From: Planctomycetota bacterium
GTDB lineage: Bacteria > Planctomycetota > UBA1135 > GCA-002686595
Length of the DNA: 64,000 nucleotides
Direction: 5' to 3'
Assembly: GCA_002686265.1 (NCBI GenBank)
Contig: NZBA01000050.1
Span: 1 to 64,000, forward strand
A model generated the notes under the pieces. It saw only the letters and a program-made list of their open reading frames with translations. It searched no databases and was not told where the DNA came from. The translations under genes were made by a program, and so were the position numbers. Of this stretch, positions 44,179 through 52,620 are shown in pieces. How positions within the stretch are numbered: position 1 is the first letter of the stretch; every line of letters begins with the position of its first letter.

Positions 44179-44190
44179 CGGCGCGCGATT

Positions 44191-45180
44191 CTACGCGGCT
44201 CCGCCCGCGCCGCCAGCGCAGGCTGCCAGGGTGCGGCGGATCGACTCCTCGAGCGGTCGGTTCTCGTAGGCGAGCTCGTCGCGCGCACGGGAGGAGTCCA
44301 CGAAGGCCTTCCAGCCGAACGAGCGCAGGAGCTCGGGGGCCCAGGGTGGGCGCGAGAGTCTCACCGCGTCCAGGAGAGCGGCGGCGGGGGTGAGCAGAGA
44401 GAAGAGGGCCGCGGGCAGAGCTCGCCGCGGCGGAGTGAGGCCCGCGAGGCCGCGGATCGCGCGCTGCAGCTCGAGCCAGGTGAGGTTGTGCCCGCCCAAG
44501 ATGTAGCGCTCGCCGCTGCGCCCGCGCTCGAGGGCCACCGCCGTGCCCCGGGCGACATCAACCACGTCGGCGACCGAGGTGCCGCCCGGCGGGACCCAAG
44601 TGCGCTTGCCCGTGGCCACGGCGGGGATCAGCCCCCGCGGAGGTGTCGCTCCGACCGGCGGTCCGATCAGCATGCTCGGGTTGACGACGACCACCTTCAT
44701 CCCCGCCCAGGCGGCGGCCAGGGCGCGCTGTTCCGCCTCGCGTTTGGTCAGAACGTAGTGAATGCGGCGGGGGTTTGGACCCTGCCAGGTCGCGCGCTCG
44801 TCGAGGAGCGTTCCCTCTCGCGTGGCCCCGATGGTGGCGATGGAGGAGACAAAAACGATGCGTCCGACCTTCGCCGCCTGCGCGGCGCGCAGGAAGGCGG
44901 TCGTGCCGTCGACGTTGACGCGCCACTGCTCCGCGTTGCTCCGAGACCAGTAGCCGGTTCGCGCGGCGGCGTGAACCGCACCCCCGCAGCCGCGCAGGAC
45001 CCGGCGCAGGCTGGCCTCGTCGAGCAAGTCGGCCTCCACGGTCTCGACCGTCCCGTCGGCGACGAGGGGCGCGCGGCGCCCGGGGCGTACCATGGCCCGC
45101 ACGGTGCAGCCGGCGGCGGCGAGCGCTTCGGAGAGGTGCCCGCCAAGGAAACCTCCCGCGCCTGTGACGAGGACGATCAT
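44191..45180 (-). CDS. NAD-dependent epimerase/dehydratase (dihydroflavonol-reductase-like)
   Basis: A 329-residue extended SDR from ATG 45180. The cofactor motif T-G-A-G-G-F-L-G lies at residues 6-13, the catalytic Y-V-L-T-K near 145, and an R-P-G-R segment after strand 2 suggests NADP binding. The pattern matches the HpnA/3-beta-HSD/dihydroflavonol reductase group, acting on nucleotide sugars, sterol-like or hopanoid-linked substrates. The gene ends 12 bases before the DUF3604 gene and is divergent from the radical SAM gene. Confidence 0.87.
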   Translation of the reverse strand: MIVLVTGAGGFLGGHLSEALAAAGCTVRAMVRPGRRAPLVADGTVETVEADLLDEASLRRVLRGCGGAVHAAARTGYWSRSNAEQWRVNVDGTTAFLRAAQAAKVGRIVFVSSIATIGATREGTLLDERATWQGPNPRRIHYVLTKREAEQRALAAAWAGMKVVVVNPSMLIGPPVGATPPRGLIPAVATGKRTWVPPGGTSVADVVDVARGTAVALERGRSGERYILGGHNLTWLELQRAIRGLAGLTPPRRALPAALFSLLTPAAALLDAVRLSRPPWAPELLRSFGWKAFVDSSRARDELAYENRPLEESIRRTLAACAGGAGGAA

Positions 45181-45315
45181 GAAGAGATGGCCGCGAAGCC
45201 CACGGCGCCGGGCGTTCCTCCCTGACCTACGCGGCCGGGGGGGTGAGGACTGCAAGAACCGAACTCGCTTGCGTCCTATAGTATACGGGAGGCTCGGTGC
45301 CTCGCGGGGAAACCA
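45181..45315. promoter_or_regulatory. Divergent promoter region, epimerase and radical SAM genes
   Basis: This 135-base gap holds an unusually AT-rich segment for this genome, TATAGTATAC (45278-45287). TATAGT reads as a -10 box for the rightward gene and TATACT for the leftward one. No clear -35 box is seen for either. Confidence 0.3.
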
Positions 45316-46473
45316 GTGCAGGCTCTCAAACGTAGGATCTGGAGAACGCCGCTCCTCGAGCGCATTCTGTCCCATACCCGCGCGGTGCGTCTGCGGGGCC
45401 GACTACCCCAGGGCCGCGTTCCCGCCGCTCCCAAGCGCGTCATCGTCGAGCCCACCAACGCCTGCAACCTCGCCTGCGACTACTGCGGGAACAAGGCCAT
45501 GCTTCGTCCGGCGACCTACCTGCCGCTGGACCTCTACAGGCAGCTGATCGACGAGATGGTGCTGCTGGGGATCCCGCGCATCACCCTGCACACGATCGGG
45601 GAGCCGACCCTGCACCCCGAGTTGGGGGAGATGATCGCCCTGGCGAAAGAGGCTGGGCGCGTCGTCAACATCAGCACCAACGGGACCCTGCTGACCGAGG
45701 AGCGAGCTCGTGCTCTCGTCATCGCGGGTCCAGACATGCTGAACGTCTCCGCCGACGCGGGAGATCCCGAGACCTTCGCCGTCACCCGCGGCGGGGCGGA
45801 CCTCGAGGGGGTGTTGGCGGGGATGGAGCGCGTGCGACGCCTGCGGGACGAGATCGGCCGCGTGCAGCCCAGTCCTTGGGGCGAGGTGCGCATGCCGACC
45901 ATGACCGTTACCTGCGTCGTGACGGCGCTCTTCACGCGTGAGGCCGAGCGGCGCTTCTTCGAGACCTTCTCGCCCTTGGTGGACGACTTCTACTTCCACT
46001 ATCCGAACAACCACGCTGGTTACGCGCACTCCGAGCCGTACTACCACGGCGGATTGCTCCCGCGCGTCGTGCGTGACTGGCTCTACCGGGCCCTGCGCTC
46101 GCCCTGCTACTACCCCTGGGACGCGCTCTTCCTCTTGAGCGACGGGACGATGTCCGTCTGTCGCTTCGACTTCGACGCACGCGTCAAGGTCGGGCGCTTC
46201 GGGCCGCAGACCATCTCCGAACTCTGGCGCAGCGATGCCATGGCCAGCCTGCGCCGGGCTCACATGAGCTTCGATTTCCGCGAGTGGTCCCAGTGTGACA
46301 ACTGCTCGGCGGCCTGGTACGAGAACCGCGCCGAGCACGTGCATCTTTCGAATCGGTACAAGGCGCGCAACGGCTTCGTGCCGACGCGCGACGCTTGGCT
46401 GGGCGAGAACCCAGCCGGCATCGCCACGGGGGCGGCCGCGGAGGCTCAGCGCGAGAAGAGCAGCGCGGTGTAG
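45316..46473 (+). CDS. Radical SAM protein with SPASM-like C-terminus
   Basis: A 385-residue protein from GTG 45316. The iron-sulfur motif C-N-L-A-C-D-Y-C has Cys50, Cys54 and Cys57 (CxxxCxxC), then a radical SAM barrel with I-G-E-P-T-L-H-P and I-S-T-N-G-T. The C-terminal third has a reduced SPASM-type cysteine set: C-R-F-D-F near 270 and Q-C-D-N-C near 320. Such enzymes add radical modifications to peptides or cofactors or make tungsten/viologen-type carbohydrate changes; the target is not evident. Its last 28 bases overlap the convergent GH13 gene. Confidence 0.87.
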   Translation: MQALKRRIWRTPLLERILSHTRAVRLRGRLPQGRVPAAPKRVIVEPTNACNLACDYCGNKAMLRPATYLPLDLYRQLIDEMVLLGIPRITLHTIGEPTLHPELGEMIALAKEAGRVVNISTNGTLLTEERARALVIAGPDMLNVSADAGDPETFAVTRGGADLEGVLAGMERVRRLRDEIGRVQPSPWGEVRMPTMTVTCVVTALFTREAERRFFETFSPLVDDFYFHYPNNHAGYAHSEPYYHGGLLPRVVRDWLYRALRSPCYYPWDALFLLSDGTMSVCRFDFDARVKVGRFGPQTISELWRSDAMASLRRAHMSFDFREWSQCDNCSAAWYENRAEHVHLSNRYKARNGFVPTRDAWLGENPAGIATGAAAEAQREKSSAV

Positions 46474-48635
46474 GGGCCGATGCTGAGGCTGCCGCTGGCG
46501 GGCATGCCGTCGTAGGGAGCCGCCGTCGCCTGCACATCGTGGGTCGGCCAGCCGCCGTAGCCGGGGTCGTAGCCGATCCAGTCGCTGTCGAAGCGCACGC
46601 GCCACAGGCCCTCGCTCGGGAAGCCGATCGTGTAGTCCGTCCAGGCCTGGTTCTTGAAGTTGCAGACCACGACCACGTCATCGCCGGCGCCACCCTGGTC
46701 CCAGCGGTGGAAGGCGATCAGCTTGTCGGAGTTGTTGACGTGGTGGACGTTGGTGTGCTGACCCTTCAACCCGCGGGTCGTGCCCCAGAAGTCGCGGCGC
46801 AGGTGGATCAGATCACGGTAGAGCGCATGGATGCCGGGGAAGAGCGCCAGGCGGTTCCAGTCGAGAGGATCGTCGTCATCGAACCAGCCGTCCTCGAGGA
46901 ACTCCTGCCCCATGAACAGCAGCGGGATGCCCGGCGAGGTCAGTACCAGGGTCGAGGCCAGGGTGGAGCGCTTCTTCGAGTACCAGCTGTCGGCGTTCCC
47001 CGGCCAGATCTCCTCCGGTACGCGCTGGCGGCCATTGGCCACCTCGTCGTGGGACTCGGTGTAGATGACGCGCCGGAAGGCATCGCCGTTGTAGGACTGC
47101 GCGATCGCGTTGCGCACGGCCCACATGTCGCGATCTGAGTCCCAGAGGGTCTCGACGGCGGCGCGCACCGGGTGTACGAACATCGCGTCCCACTGGGCGT
47201 CGAAGCCCGCGCCTCCGCCGTCCGTCTCCTTGGTGATCCAGTCGTTGGGGGCGTCGTACATGTCCTCGGCGACCATGAGCTTCCAGGGCTGGCCGGCGTC
47301 GACCTCGTCGTTGCACCACTGCATGAGCGACCAGCCTTCGGGGATGTCGCCGCAGTTGCCCATGCGGATGTTGGAGGTCGAGTCCAGCCGCAGCCCGTCG
47401 AATCGGCACTCGCCGAGCCACATCAGGACGTTGTCGCGGATGTACTGGCGCACCTCGTCGCGGCTGAAGTCCGGGCGCGTGTCGCCCCAGGGCGTCGGGC
47501 CGTTGCAGGAATCGTTGTAGAAGTAGATCCCGCCCCAGCCGCCCGTGCTCCAGCCGTCGTAGCGCCACAGATCCATATCCGAGGGGCCCCAGTGGTTGTA
47601 GAGCACGTCGCCGAGGACGGCGATGCCGTTCTCGTGGCAGGCGCGCACCAGCAGTTTGAGGTCCTCCAGGCCGCCGTAGGCCTGCTCGACGGCGAAGGGG
47701 TGCGAGTAGTTGTAGCCCCAGGAGAAGTCGGCCGGGAACTCACACACGGGCATCAGTTCGACGGCGTTGATTCCGAGGTCGGCGAGATAGGGCACGCGGT
47801 CGATGGCCTCGACGAAGCCGGCCGGCAGGCCGCCGATGTGGTCGTTGAAGGTCCCGATGTGGAGCTCGTAGAGAACGAGGTCGTTCCAGGGCGGCATGCT
47901 GAAGCTGTCTGAGCCCCAATCGAACGCCTCGGGGTCGACGGTGATGCTGTCTCCAACGGAGCTGGTTACCTGGCGCGCGCGCGGGTCGTTACGCCAGAGC
48001 TGCTGCGCGCCGTTGTGGATCAGGTAGCGATAACTCACGCCGGCTTGAAGCTCGCGCACGTCCACGGAGAAGTTGCCGTCGCCTTCCCCGCTCATGGGCG
48101 TCTCGGAGGCGGACCAGCCGTTGAAGTCGCCGGCGAGGAACACGCTGTCGGCGTTGGGCGCCCAGGTGCGGAAGGCGAAGCCGCCGTCACCGTCGTCGAA
48201 GGGGTTGGCGCCGATACCGCCGTGAGAGGAGGGCAGCACGTCGAGGAACCAGTCGATGTCGTAGGCGGTGCCAGTCGGCCGCCAGACCCCGACGAACCAG
48301 GTCCCGTTGGCCAGGGGCAGGGTGCTGCCGCCCCCTGCCGCAAGGGACTCGTCGCTCGTGCCCGGCGTGGCGCTTCGCAGGTCCCACTCACCTAGGGTCG
48401 GCGGCGCGCCGTGGCGCAGGTACAGATCGGCGTGGGTCCCGACGACCTCGCTGAGCTCGACCCGCAGGCGCCCGTGCCAGCCCTCGACGCTGACCTGGTA
48501 GATGTCGAAATCGAAACGCGAGAGCCGCGGCCACAGCGGCGTGCCCCCACCCTGAGCCGGGGCGCTCACGGCGAGCAACGCGAGGAGACAGAAGGCGGAG
48601 AAGAAGCGGCACAGGGGCATCAGTCGTTCTCGCAT
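46446..48635 (-). CDS. Secreted GH13 enzyme, 1,4-alpha-glucan branching-enzyme-like
   Basis: A 729-residue protein with a signal peptide (1-28). Residues ~40-133 match a bacterial pre-peptidase C-terminal (PPC) domain, ~150-235 a CBM48-like domain (F-R-T-W-A-P-N-A and L-A-G-D-F-N-G-W), and ~250-640 the GH13 barrel. The nucleophile is Asp418 (F-D-G-L-R-L-D), the acid/base Glu457 (V-A-E-D) and the third acidic residue Asp530 in E-S-H-D-E. The W-G-Y-N-Y-S-H-P motif near 306 is typical of branching enzymes (GlgB). Export is unusual for a branching enzyme; it may act on an extracellular alpha-glucan, or be an amylase of similar fold. Confidence 0.87.
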   Translation of the reverse strand: MRERLMPLCRFFSAFCLLALLAVSAPAQGGGTPLWPRLSRFDFDIYQVSVEGWHGRLRVELSEVVGTHADLYLRHGAPPTLGEWDLRSATPGTSDESLAAGGGSTLPLANGTWFVGVWRPTGTAYDIDWFLDVLPSSHGGIGANPFDDGDGGFAFRTWAPNADSVFLAGDFNGWSASETPMSGEGDGNFSVDVRELQAGVSYRYLIHNGAQQLWRNDPRARQVTSSVGDSITVDPEAFDWGSDSFSMPPWNDLVLYELHIGTFNDHIGGLPAGFVEAIDRVPYLADLGINAVELMPVCEFPADFSWGYNYSHPFAVEQAYGGLEDLKLLVRACHENGIAVLGDVLYNHWGPSDMDLWRYDGWSTGGWGGIYFYNDSCNGPTPWGDTRPDFSRDEVRQYIRDNVLMWLGECRFDGLRLDSTSNIRMGNCGDIPEGWSLMQWCNDEVDAGQPWKLMVAEDMYDAPNDWITKETDGGGAGFDAQWDAMFVHPVRAAVETLWDSDRDMWAVRNAIAQSYNGDAFRRVIYTESHDEVANGRQRVPEEIWPGNADSWYSKKRSTLASTLVLTSPGIPLLFMGQEFLEDGWFDDDDPLDWNRLALFPGIHALYRDLIHLRRDFWGTTRGLKGQHTNVHHVNNSDKLIAFHRWDQGGAGDDVVVVCNFKNQAWTDYTIGFPSEGLWRVRFDSDWIGYDPGYGGWPTHDVQATAAPYDGMPASGSLSIGPYTALLFSR

Positions 48636-48935
48636 GGAGTTCTCAGGCTAGCAGCCCGTTGAGAAACCGCCATCCTCCGACTTCGCTCCGCTGCGTCTGA
48701 GGGCGCACAGCCTGGGCAGCCGTCACGCTCCCTCGAGGGGCGCCGCTCTTCTCCTCGCTTGGCTCTCATTCGGGTCTCCTCTCGTGGTCATGCCACGGGT
48801 ACCGCGGTCCGGCTAGCGGGCCTTGCGGCTCGCCTCTCAACCTCCCCGACGCCGTGCAGGTCGACTGGCAGCCCAAAGGTGCGCTCGCCCCGTGAGCGTT
48901 GCCGCTTCGCCGCGCCGTGCGCGGTTTCCCGGTCC
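48636..48935. other. Intergenic region between the GH13 and Gfo/Idh genes, contains a partial repeat
   Basis: Both flanking genes lie on the minus strand. The region holds a short match to the dispersed repeat (48649-48660) but no convincing gene. An open frame crosses it in one reading but has no coding features and overlaps the Gfo/Idh gene antisense. Confidence 0.4.
48649..48672. repeat. Possible partial copy C of the dispersed repeat
   Basis: TAGCAGCCCGTTGAGAAACCG matches the first ~20 bases of copy B (TAGCAGCCCGTCGAAAAGCG). The rest of the repeat, including the inverted repeat, is not recognisable here. Confidence 0.4.
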
Positions 48936-50243
48936 TCAGGAGAAGCGCGTGATGCCCGGCTGTGCAATCGGGCGCATCTCGAGGTCTCCCCACTCGTAGG
49001 CGGGGGGCGAGAGGTCTTCGCTGGAGTTCCAGGCCTGATCCCAGGTGATCGTTTGGCCGGTGTAGGCGGACATGCGGCCCATGATCGCCATCATCGTGCT
49101 GCTGCACATGTACTCGCCGTTGTTGATCGGTTCGCCGCTGCGGATCGCCGCGAACAGGGCGTCGTGCTCGTTCTGGTACATGTCGTCGGGGCCGTCGCCT
49201 TTCCAGCGCCAGTTCCAGGGGCCGGCGTCGATGCGGTGGCGCTGGATGTTCGCCGACCCGCGCGTCCCGTAGACGTAGTCCGAGACGTCGCTCGCGGCTC
49301 CGCTCCACTGTCGGCAGGAGCTGAAGCAGCGAACGCCGTTCTCCCACTCGTAGACGTTGTTGAAGTGGTCGTAGATGTTCCCGTACTTGGCGTCGGAGCG
49401 CACGCTGCGTCCGCCGCTGGAGGTGCACTTGGTCGGGTAGACGTCGCCCATCGCCCAGGCGATCTTGTCCAGACTGTGGATGTGCTGCTCAGCGATGTGG
49501 TCGCCGGAGAGCCATGCGAAGTAGAGCCAGTTCCGCATCTGGTACTCCATCTCGCTCCAGTCTTCCTTGCGCCCGCGGTGCCACAGGCCGCCGGTGTTGT
49601 AGGTCGTCTGCATGCAGACGATGTCGCCGATGGCGCCGTCGTGGATGCGTGCCACGGTCTCCCGCTTCGCGCGCTGGTAGCGATAGCAGAGGCCGCTGAC
49701 GATCGAGAGGTTCTTCTCCTCCGCCCGCCGGCAGGACTCGCGCATGGCGCGCACGCCCGGGGCGTCGGTGGCGATCGGCTTCTCCACGAACAGGTGCTTG
49801 CCGGCCTCGACGGCCGCCGCCACGTGCATGGGTCGGAAGTGCGGCGAAGTGGCCAGGAGCACCACGTCGCAGTGTTCGATGACACCCTGGTATGCGTCGA
49901 ATCCGACGAAACGCTTGTCCTCGTCGACCTTCACGCGCTCGGCGATGTCAGCCTCTTTCGAGAGCGTGCCGAGGCAGTTGGAGAGGTGGTCGCCGAAGGT
50001 GTCGCCGAGGGCGACGAGGTGGGTGTCGGGATCGGCGCGCAAGGCGTTGGCGGCGGCGCCCGTGCCGCGCCCGCCGCAGCCGATCAGGCCGACTCGCAGG
50101 GGGCCTGTGAAGGGGCGCGGGTCCGCACTTGCGTTGGCGCTCGCCAGGGGGGCGCTGGTGCCGGCGGCGACCGCCGCAATGGAAGTGGTGCGCAGCAGGT
50201 CGCGGCGCGAGGGCTCGAGGGGCGCGGGGTGGCGTTCGGTCAT
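48936..50243 (-). CDS. Gfo/Idh/MocA family oxidoreductase, Tat-exported
   Basis: A 435-residue protein with a twin-arginine leader (S-R-R-D-L-L-R then a hydrophobic alanine-rich segment). The NAD(P)-binding G-C-G-G-R-G follows at ~55, and the E-K-P-I-A-T-D motif near 155 carries the family lysine. Residues ~230-380 form the alpha/beta substrate domain with W-Y/L-Y-F-A-W-L-S-G-D-H-I. It should oxidise or reduce a sugar or cyclitol in the periplasm with a tightly bound cofactor, as proposed for Tat-exported glycosidases/GFORs. A second copy of the same type lies at 52.6 kb. Confidence 0.88.
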   Translation of the reverse strand: MTERHPAPLEPSRRDLLRTTSIAAVAAGTSAPLASANASADPRPFTGPLRVGLIGCGGRGTGAAANALRADPDTHLVALGDTFGDHLSNCLGTLSKEADIAERVKVDEDKRFVGFDAYQGVIEHCDVVLLATSPHFRPMHVAAAVEAGKHLFVEKPIATDAPGVRAMRESCRRAEEKNLSIVSGLCYRYQRAKRETVARIHDGAIGDIVCMQTTYNTGGLWHRGRKEDWSEMEYQMRNWLYFAWLSGDHIAEQHIHSLDKIAWAMGDVYPTKCTSSGGRSVRSDAKYGNIYDHFNNVYEWENGVRCFSSCRQWSGAASDVSDYVYGTRGSANIQRHRIDAGPWNWRWKGDGPDDMYQNEHDALFAAIRSGEPINNGEYMCSSTMMAIMGRMSAYTGQTITWDQAWNSSEDLSPPAYEWGDLEMRPIAQPGITRFS

Positions 50244-50297
50244 CGGGACGGCTCCAAGGAGGCGGCGGGGTGGGGCGCGGATCTTGCGTTGGCGAGC

Positions 50298-51362
50298 TCA
50301 CTCGTCCCGCGCCGTGGGCGGGCCGTGGGTGTTCTTCGGGGTAGACCGTGAGGATAGCACCAGGGCCGCGAATCCGATGCTCTCGGTGGTGCGCAGGCGC
50401 GCGCCTTCTCCGGTCGTGACGCGTGCTTCGACGCCGGAGAGCGAATCCACCAGGGCCAGGCCGCGCTCGGGGCCGAGGACGCACAGAGCCGAAGCCAGAG
50501 CGTCCGCGAGTACGCCGCTTGGGGCGACGACCGTCGCCGAGATCGCCGCCGGGAGCCCCAGCCCCGTGCGCGGGTCGAGAATGTGCGAGGAGCGCCGGCC
50601 GGCGACGAGGGCCCGGCGGTAGCGGTCGCCGGAGGGGGCGACCGCGGCGCGGGCCAGGGCGAGGCGCGGGCGAGGTTCGCTCGACTCGCCGGTGGCTTCG
50701 ACGGCGACGAGCCAGGCTTCCCGCCCCGGCGGTGGTTCGCCGAGGGCCACGTCGCCGCCGCCGTCAACCAGGGCCTGGGGGAGACCGCGCTCGGTCAGAA
50801 CGTCCAGGGCCTCGTCGAGGGCGAAGCCCTTGGCGATGCCGCCCAGGTCGAGGCGCATGCCCGTGGCTCTCAGACGGACCGTTCGCTCGCGCGGTTCGAG
50901 GGAGAGGAGCTGAGCTCCGGTCGCACGGCGGGCGTGGGTCAGGCGTTCGGGGCTCGGCGCCCGGCCCTGCCGCCGGGCGCGGCGCCATAGGCGCGAGAGG
51001 GGACCGACGGTGATGTCGAAGGCTCCCTCGCTCTGCTCGGCGATGAGAGCGGCGACGACGAGCACCTCCCAGAGGTCGTCCGAGACCGGGATCGCCGTAT
51101 CGACGGGGTGGTCGGAGAGGCGCGAGAGCTCGCTCTGTGAATCGTAGTCCGAGAGGCGCCCGTCGAGTTCGTCGATGCGCGCGAAGGCGGCCGCGAGGGC
51201 GGCCTCGGCGGTGTCGGCGTCCGGGGCGTAGACCGTGATGGCGAAGGTCGTTCCCATGGCAGGGCGCTCCTCGCGATAGGGAGCGAGCTCGGGCGCGACA
51301 CAGGCGCACAGGAGCGCGGCCAGGGAACCGAAGGAACGGGGGCGGAGAGGCGGCAGGGGCAA
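50298..51362 (-). CDS. apbE: FAD:protein FMN transferase (ApbE)
   Basis: A 354-residue protein; the best start is TTG 51362, with GGAAGAA a few bases upstream and a leader ending L-C-A-C (Cys21), making it a lipoprotein. ApbE motifs are complete: M-G-T-T-F at 36-40, L-D-L-G-G-I-A-K-G-F (FAD and Mg binding, ~190), G-G-D-V-A near 225, H-I-L-D-P-R-T-G near 280 and D-A-L-A-S-A-L. The enzyme attaches FMN to Thr/Ser of exported redox proteins such as Rnf/Nqr subunits. No flavinylated target is encoded nearby. It is divergent from the SUMF1-like gene. Confidence 0.88.
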   Translation of the reverse strand: MPLPPLRPRSFGSLAALLCACVAPELAPYREERPAMGTTFAITVYAPDADTAEAALAAAFARIDELDGRLSDYDSQSELSRLSDHPVDTAIPVSDDLWEVLVVAALIAEQSEGAFDITVGPLSRLWRRARRQGRAPSPERLTHARRATGAQLLSLEPRERTVRLRATGMRLDLGGIAKGFALDEALDVLTERGLPQALVDGGGDVALGEPPPGREAWLVAVEATGESSEPRPRLALARAAVAPSGDRYRRALVAGRRSSHILDPRTGLGLPAAISATVVAPSGVLADALASALCVLGPERGLALVDSLSGVEARVTTGEGARLRTTESIGFAALVLSSRSTPKNTHGPPTARDE

Positions 51363-51449
51363 GGTTCTTCCAGGCCTGGAGACTACGCGATGGAGGCAGC
51401 CGATAGACTCGGTCGCCCGTTCGGCGCGGATGCGAGCCCGACGAACCCG

Positions 51450-52547
51450 ATGCCCAGCTCCCTCCCCCTGTTCCTCGCCCTGCTCGGCGGGGGTGACGAC
51501 CCGATCTACCCCGATCCGCCGCCTGGGCGCCCGCCGGTCCGGGCGCTGGAGGAGGCCTCGGCGGTGGATGAAGCCGGCATGCGGCCCTACAGCGAGCTCC
51601 TGGCGGGATCGGAGGTGCGTTTCGACATGCTGCCGATCCCCGGCGGTCGGTTCGAGATGGGGAGCCCCGCGGGAGAGGCGGATCGCGAGGACTGGGAGGG
51701 GCCTTGCCACGCCGTCGACCTCTCGCCCTTCTGGATCGGCCGCTGCGAGGTTACCTGGGACGAGTACCACGAGTTCATGCTCCGGCTCGACATCGTGCGC
51801 CGCGAGGGCGGTACCGTCGAGGCGCAACCGTCGGATCCCTGGGCCGACGCGGTCAGCCGTCCCACGCCCCCGTATGTGCCGATGGACTTCGAGATGGGCG
51901 TAGAGGACCGTCCCGCTGTTTGCATGACTCAGTTCGCCGCGCGCCAGTACACGCGCTGGCTGTCGATGAAGACCGGGCGCTTCTACCGCCTGCCGACCGA
52001 GGCCGAGTGGGAGTACGCGTGTCGGGCGGGGACCGACACGGCCTACTCCTTTGGCGACGACGTCGAGCAGCTCGGGGAATACGCCTGGTACTTCGACAAC
52101 GCCGACGACACCTACCACCCGGTGGGCCGCAAGCGTCCAAACCCCTGGGGGCTCTTCGACATGCACGGCAACGTGTCCGAGTGGGTCCTCGATCGTTTCG
52201 ATCCGGGATTCTACGCGGAGGCCGCGGAGGGGGCGGAGGGCGGGCCCCCGCGCGATCCTCTCGCCTGGCCGGTCGAGCTCTACCCGCGCGTCGTGCGCGG
52301 CGGCTCCTGGGACGACGATCCCGAGCTCCTGCGTAGCGCGGCGCGCCGCGGATCGCGCAAGGGCTGGAAGGTCCAGGATCCGCAGCTTCCCAAGAGCATC
52401 TGGTACCTGACCGACGCCGCCTTCGTCGGTTTTCGAGTCGTGCGCCCCCTGGTTGAGGGTTCCGACGCCGAGCGCGAGCGCGCCTGGGGACCGGACCTCG
52501 ACGGTGTGCGCGATATCCTGGCCAGGCAGCGCACGGGAGGCCGTTGA
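51450..52547 (+). CDS. SUMF1/FGE-fold secreted protein lacking the catalytic cysteine
   Basis: About 365 residues from ATG 51450; ATG 51390 would add 20 residues before the hydrophobic leader. The FGE-sulfatase fold is clear: I-P-G-G-R-F-E-M-G-S near 50-60, W-I-G-R-C-E-V-T-W-D-E-Y, Y-R-L-P-T-E-A-E-W-E-Y-A-C-R-A-G (~180) and N-P-W-G-L-F-D-M-H-G-N-V-S-E-W (~230). The late motif is R-G-G-S-W-D-D-D where true formylglycine-generating enzymes have Cys, so it cannot use the known chemistry. It is probably a binding or other oxygenase-like module on the outside, not the maturase for the window's two sulfatases. Confidence 0.83.
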   Translation: MPSSLPLFLALLGGGDDPIYPDPPPGRPPVRALEEASAVDEAGMRPYSELLAGSEVRFDMLPIPGGRFEMGSPAGEADREDWEGPCHAVDLSPFWIGRCEVTWDEYHEFMLRLDIVRREGGTVEAQPSDPWADAVSRPTPPYVPMDFEMGVEDRPAVCMTQFAARQYTRWLSMKTGRFYRLPTEAEWEYACRAGTDTAYSFGDDVEQLGEYAWYFDNADDTYHPVGRKRPNPWGLFDMHGNVSEWVLDRFDPGFYAEAAEGAEGGPPRDPLAWPVELYPRVVRGGSWDDDPELLRSAARRGSRKGWKVQDPQLPKSIWYLTDAAFVGFRVVRPLVEGSDAERERAWGPDLDGVRDILARQRTGGR

Positions 52548-52620
52548 GCTAATCTGACGCGCGGCGCCTCGAGCTCTCGTTCACGAAACCACCATCACAC
52601 CACCGCACTCCAACCCATCC

